From the NCBI GenBank assembly GCA_943326825.2, contig CALPUT020000195.1, positions 1-5,461 on the forward strand: a DNA stretch of 5,461 nt, read 5' to 3'. Of the stretch, positions 4,982-5,461 are shown piece after piece. Numbering within the stretch: position 1 is the stretch's first letter; every line of letters begins with the position of its first letter. The notes below the pieces were generated by a model. It saw only the letters and a list, made by a program, of their open reading frames with translations, ran no database searches and was not told the origin of the DNA. Source of the stretch: Chryseobacterium gleum (lineage in GTDB: Bacteria > Bacteroidota > Bacteroidia > Flavobacteriales_D > Crocinitomicaceae). The position numbers were made by a program, and so were the translations under genes.

Positions 4982-5461
4982 TTATTTTTTCTTAGGATTA
5001 ATCATAATGATCATTCGTTTCCCTTCCAATTTCGGCATTTGCTCTACAGCACCGATATCTTCCAATTCAGTAACGAATTTCAACAATAATAATTCCCCTC
5101 TATCTTTAAATACAATAGTACGTCCTCTAAAGAATACATAAGCTTTCAACTTACTTCCTTCTTCTAAGAATTTACGTGCATGCGCTAATTTAAAGTTAAA
5201 ATCGTGCTCATCAGTATTTGGTCCAAAACGGATTTCTTTGATGACAATTTTACTTTGTTTCGCTTTTAATTCTTTCTCTTTACGCTTTTGGTTGTATAAG
5301 AACTTACGATAGTCCATAATCTTACACACAGGAGGAACAGCATTTGGAGAAATCTCAACTAAATCTAACTCTTGTTCTTCAGCTAATTGAATCGCTTCAG
5401 ATGTTTTCATTACTTGTGGTTCTTGTCCTTCAAATACAATTCTCACTTCACGAGCAGTAAT
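4982..5461 (-). CDS. infC: Translation initiation factor IF-3, 5' end outside the window
   Basis: IF-3 binds the 30S subunit, prevents premature joining of the 50S and checks the start codon and initiator tRNA. The 159 visible residues cover the rest of the N-terminal domain (ITAREVR, then LAEEQELDLVEISPNAVPPV and CKIMDYRKFLYNQKRKEKEL) and the lysine-rich linker. They also cover the whole C-terminal domain (KEIRFGPNTDEHDFNFKLAH, ARKFLEEGSKLKAYVFFRGR, EGKRMIIMINPKKK). The frame stays open to the last base. By comparison with E. coli IF-3 (IRAQEVR at about residues 18-24), some 10-20 residues are missing. The GTG at 5446 is the Val of REVR and not a start. It is the first gene visible of the infC-rpmI-rplT operon; in many bacteria thrS lies further upstream. 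Confidence 0.97.
   Translation of the reverse strand: MTAREVRIVFEGQEPQVMKTSEAIQLAEEQELDLVEISPNAVPPVCKIMDYRKFLYNQKRKEKELKAKQSKIVIKEIRFGPNTDEHDFNFKLAHARKFLEEGSKLKAYVFFRGRTIVFKDRGELLLLKFVTELEDIGAVEQMPKLEGKRMIIMINPKKK

Noticed and set aside
5444..5446. GTG as the start codon of infC
   Set aside because: It encodes the conserved Val in the REVR motif of IF-3 and the frame stays open upstream to the window edge, so the real start lies outside.
5459..5461. ATT at the window edge as a rare infC start codon like the AUU of E. coli
   Set aside because: It aligns with an internal Ile (IRAQEVR in E. coli IF-3), well after the N-terminus, so it is not a start.
1..5461. CRISPR array, insertion sequence, tRNA or rRNA
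   Set aside because: No spaced identical direct repeats of CRISPR size, no transposase frame and no tRNA- or rRNA-like sequence was seen on either strand.

Overview
The window looks like chromosome of a low-GC member of the Bacteroidota, most likely a flavobacterium-like organism. Four things point there: AT-rich intergenic DNA, a perfect Bacteroidota-type -7 promoter box (TAnnTTTG), a secreted protein with a type IX secretion (T9SS) C-terminal sorting domain, and A-rich rather than Shine-Dalgarno-like sequence before most start codons.

Left part, + strand (1-2583). The 3' end of a PD40 beta-propeller protein gene enters from the left and stops at 444, followed by an intrinsic terminator. 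A single-gene unit follows: its own promoter, a 621-residue T9SS cargo protein built of adhesin-like beta domains, and a bidirectional terminator that is a perfect 20-bp inverted repeat. That hairpin also closes the convergent operon on its right.

Middle part, - strand (2618-4031). A two-gene type II toxin-antitoxin operon of the HigB/HigA kind, toxin first, 16 nt between genes, with a 7-bp inverted repeat upstream that is a candidate operator. Upstream of it is a 119-residue protein of unknown function whose C-terminal two thirds resembles the core-binding (SAM-like) domain of tyrosine recombinases but has no catalytic domain.

Right part, - strand (4102-5461). The conserved translation operon infC (IF-3, 5' end outside the window), rpmI (L35) and rplT (L20), ending in a strong intrinsic terminator. 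Its two intergenic gaps are long (115 and 159 nt) and rich in potential RNA structure: a phased TTAGA/TCTAA inverted repeat between infC and rpmI, and three consecutive hairpins between rpmI and rplT. A 12-nt complementarity also links the rpmI leader with the 3' UTR of rplT.

I see no CRISPR array, insertion sequence, tRNA or rRNA, and no gene-free stretch above 300 bases. I did not find a clear undescribed multi-gene system. The points most worth following are the structured gaps of the ribosomal protein operon, the long HigA-like antitoxin with its candidate operator, and the stand-alone recombinase-domain-like protein.
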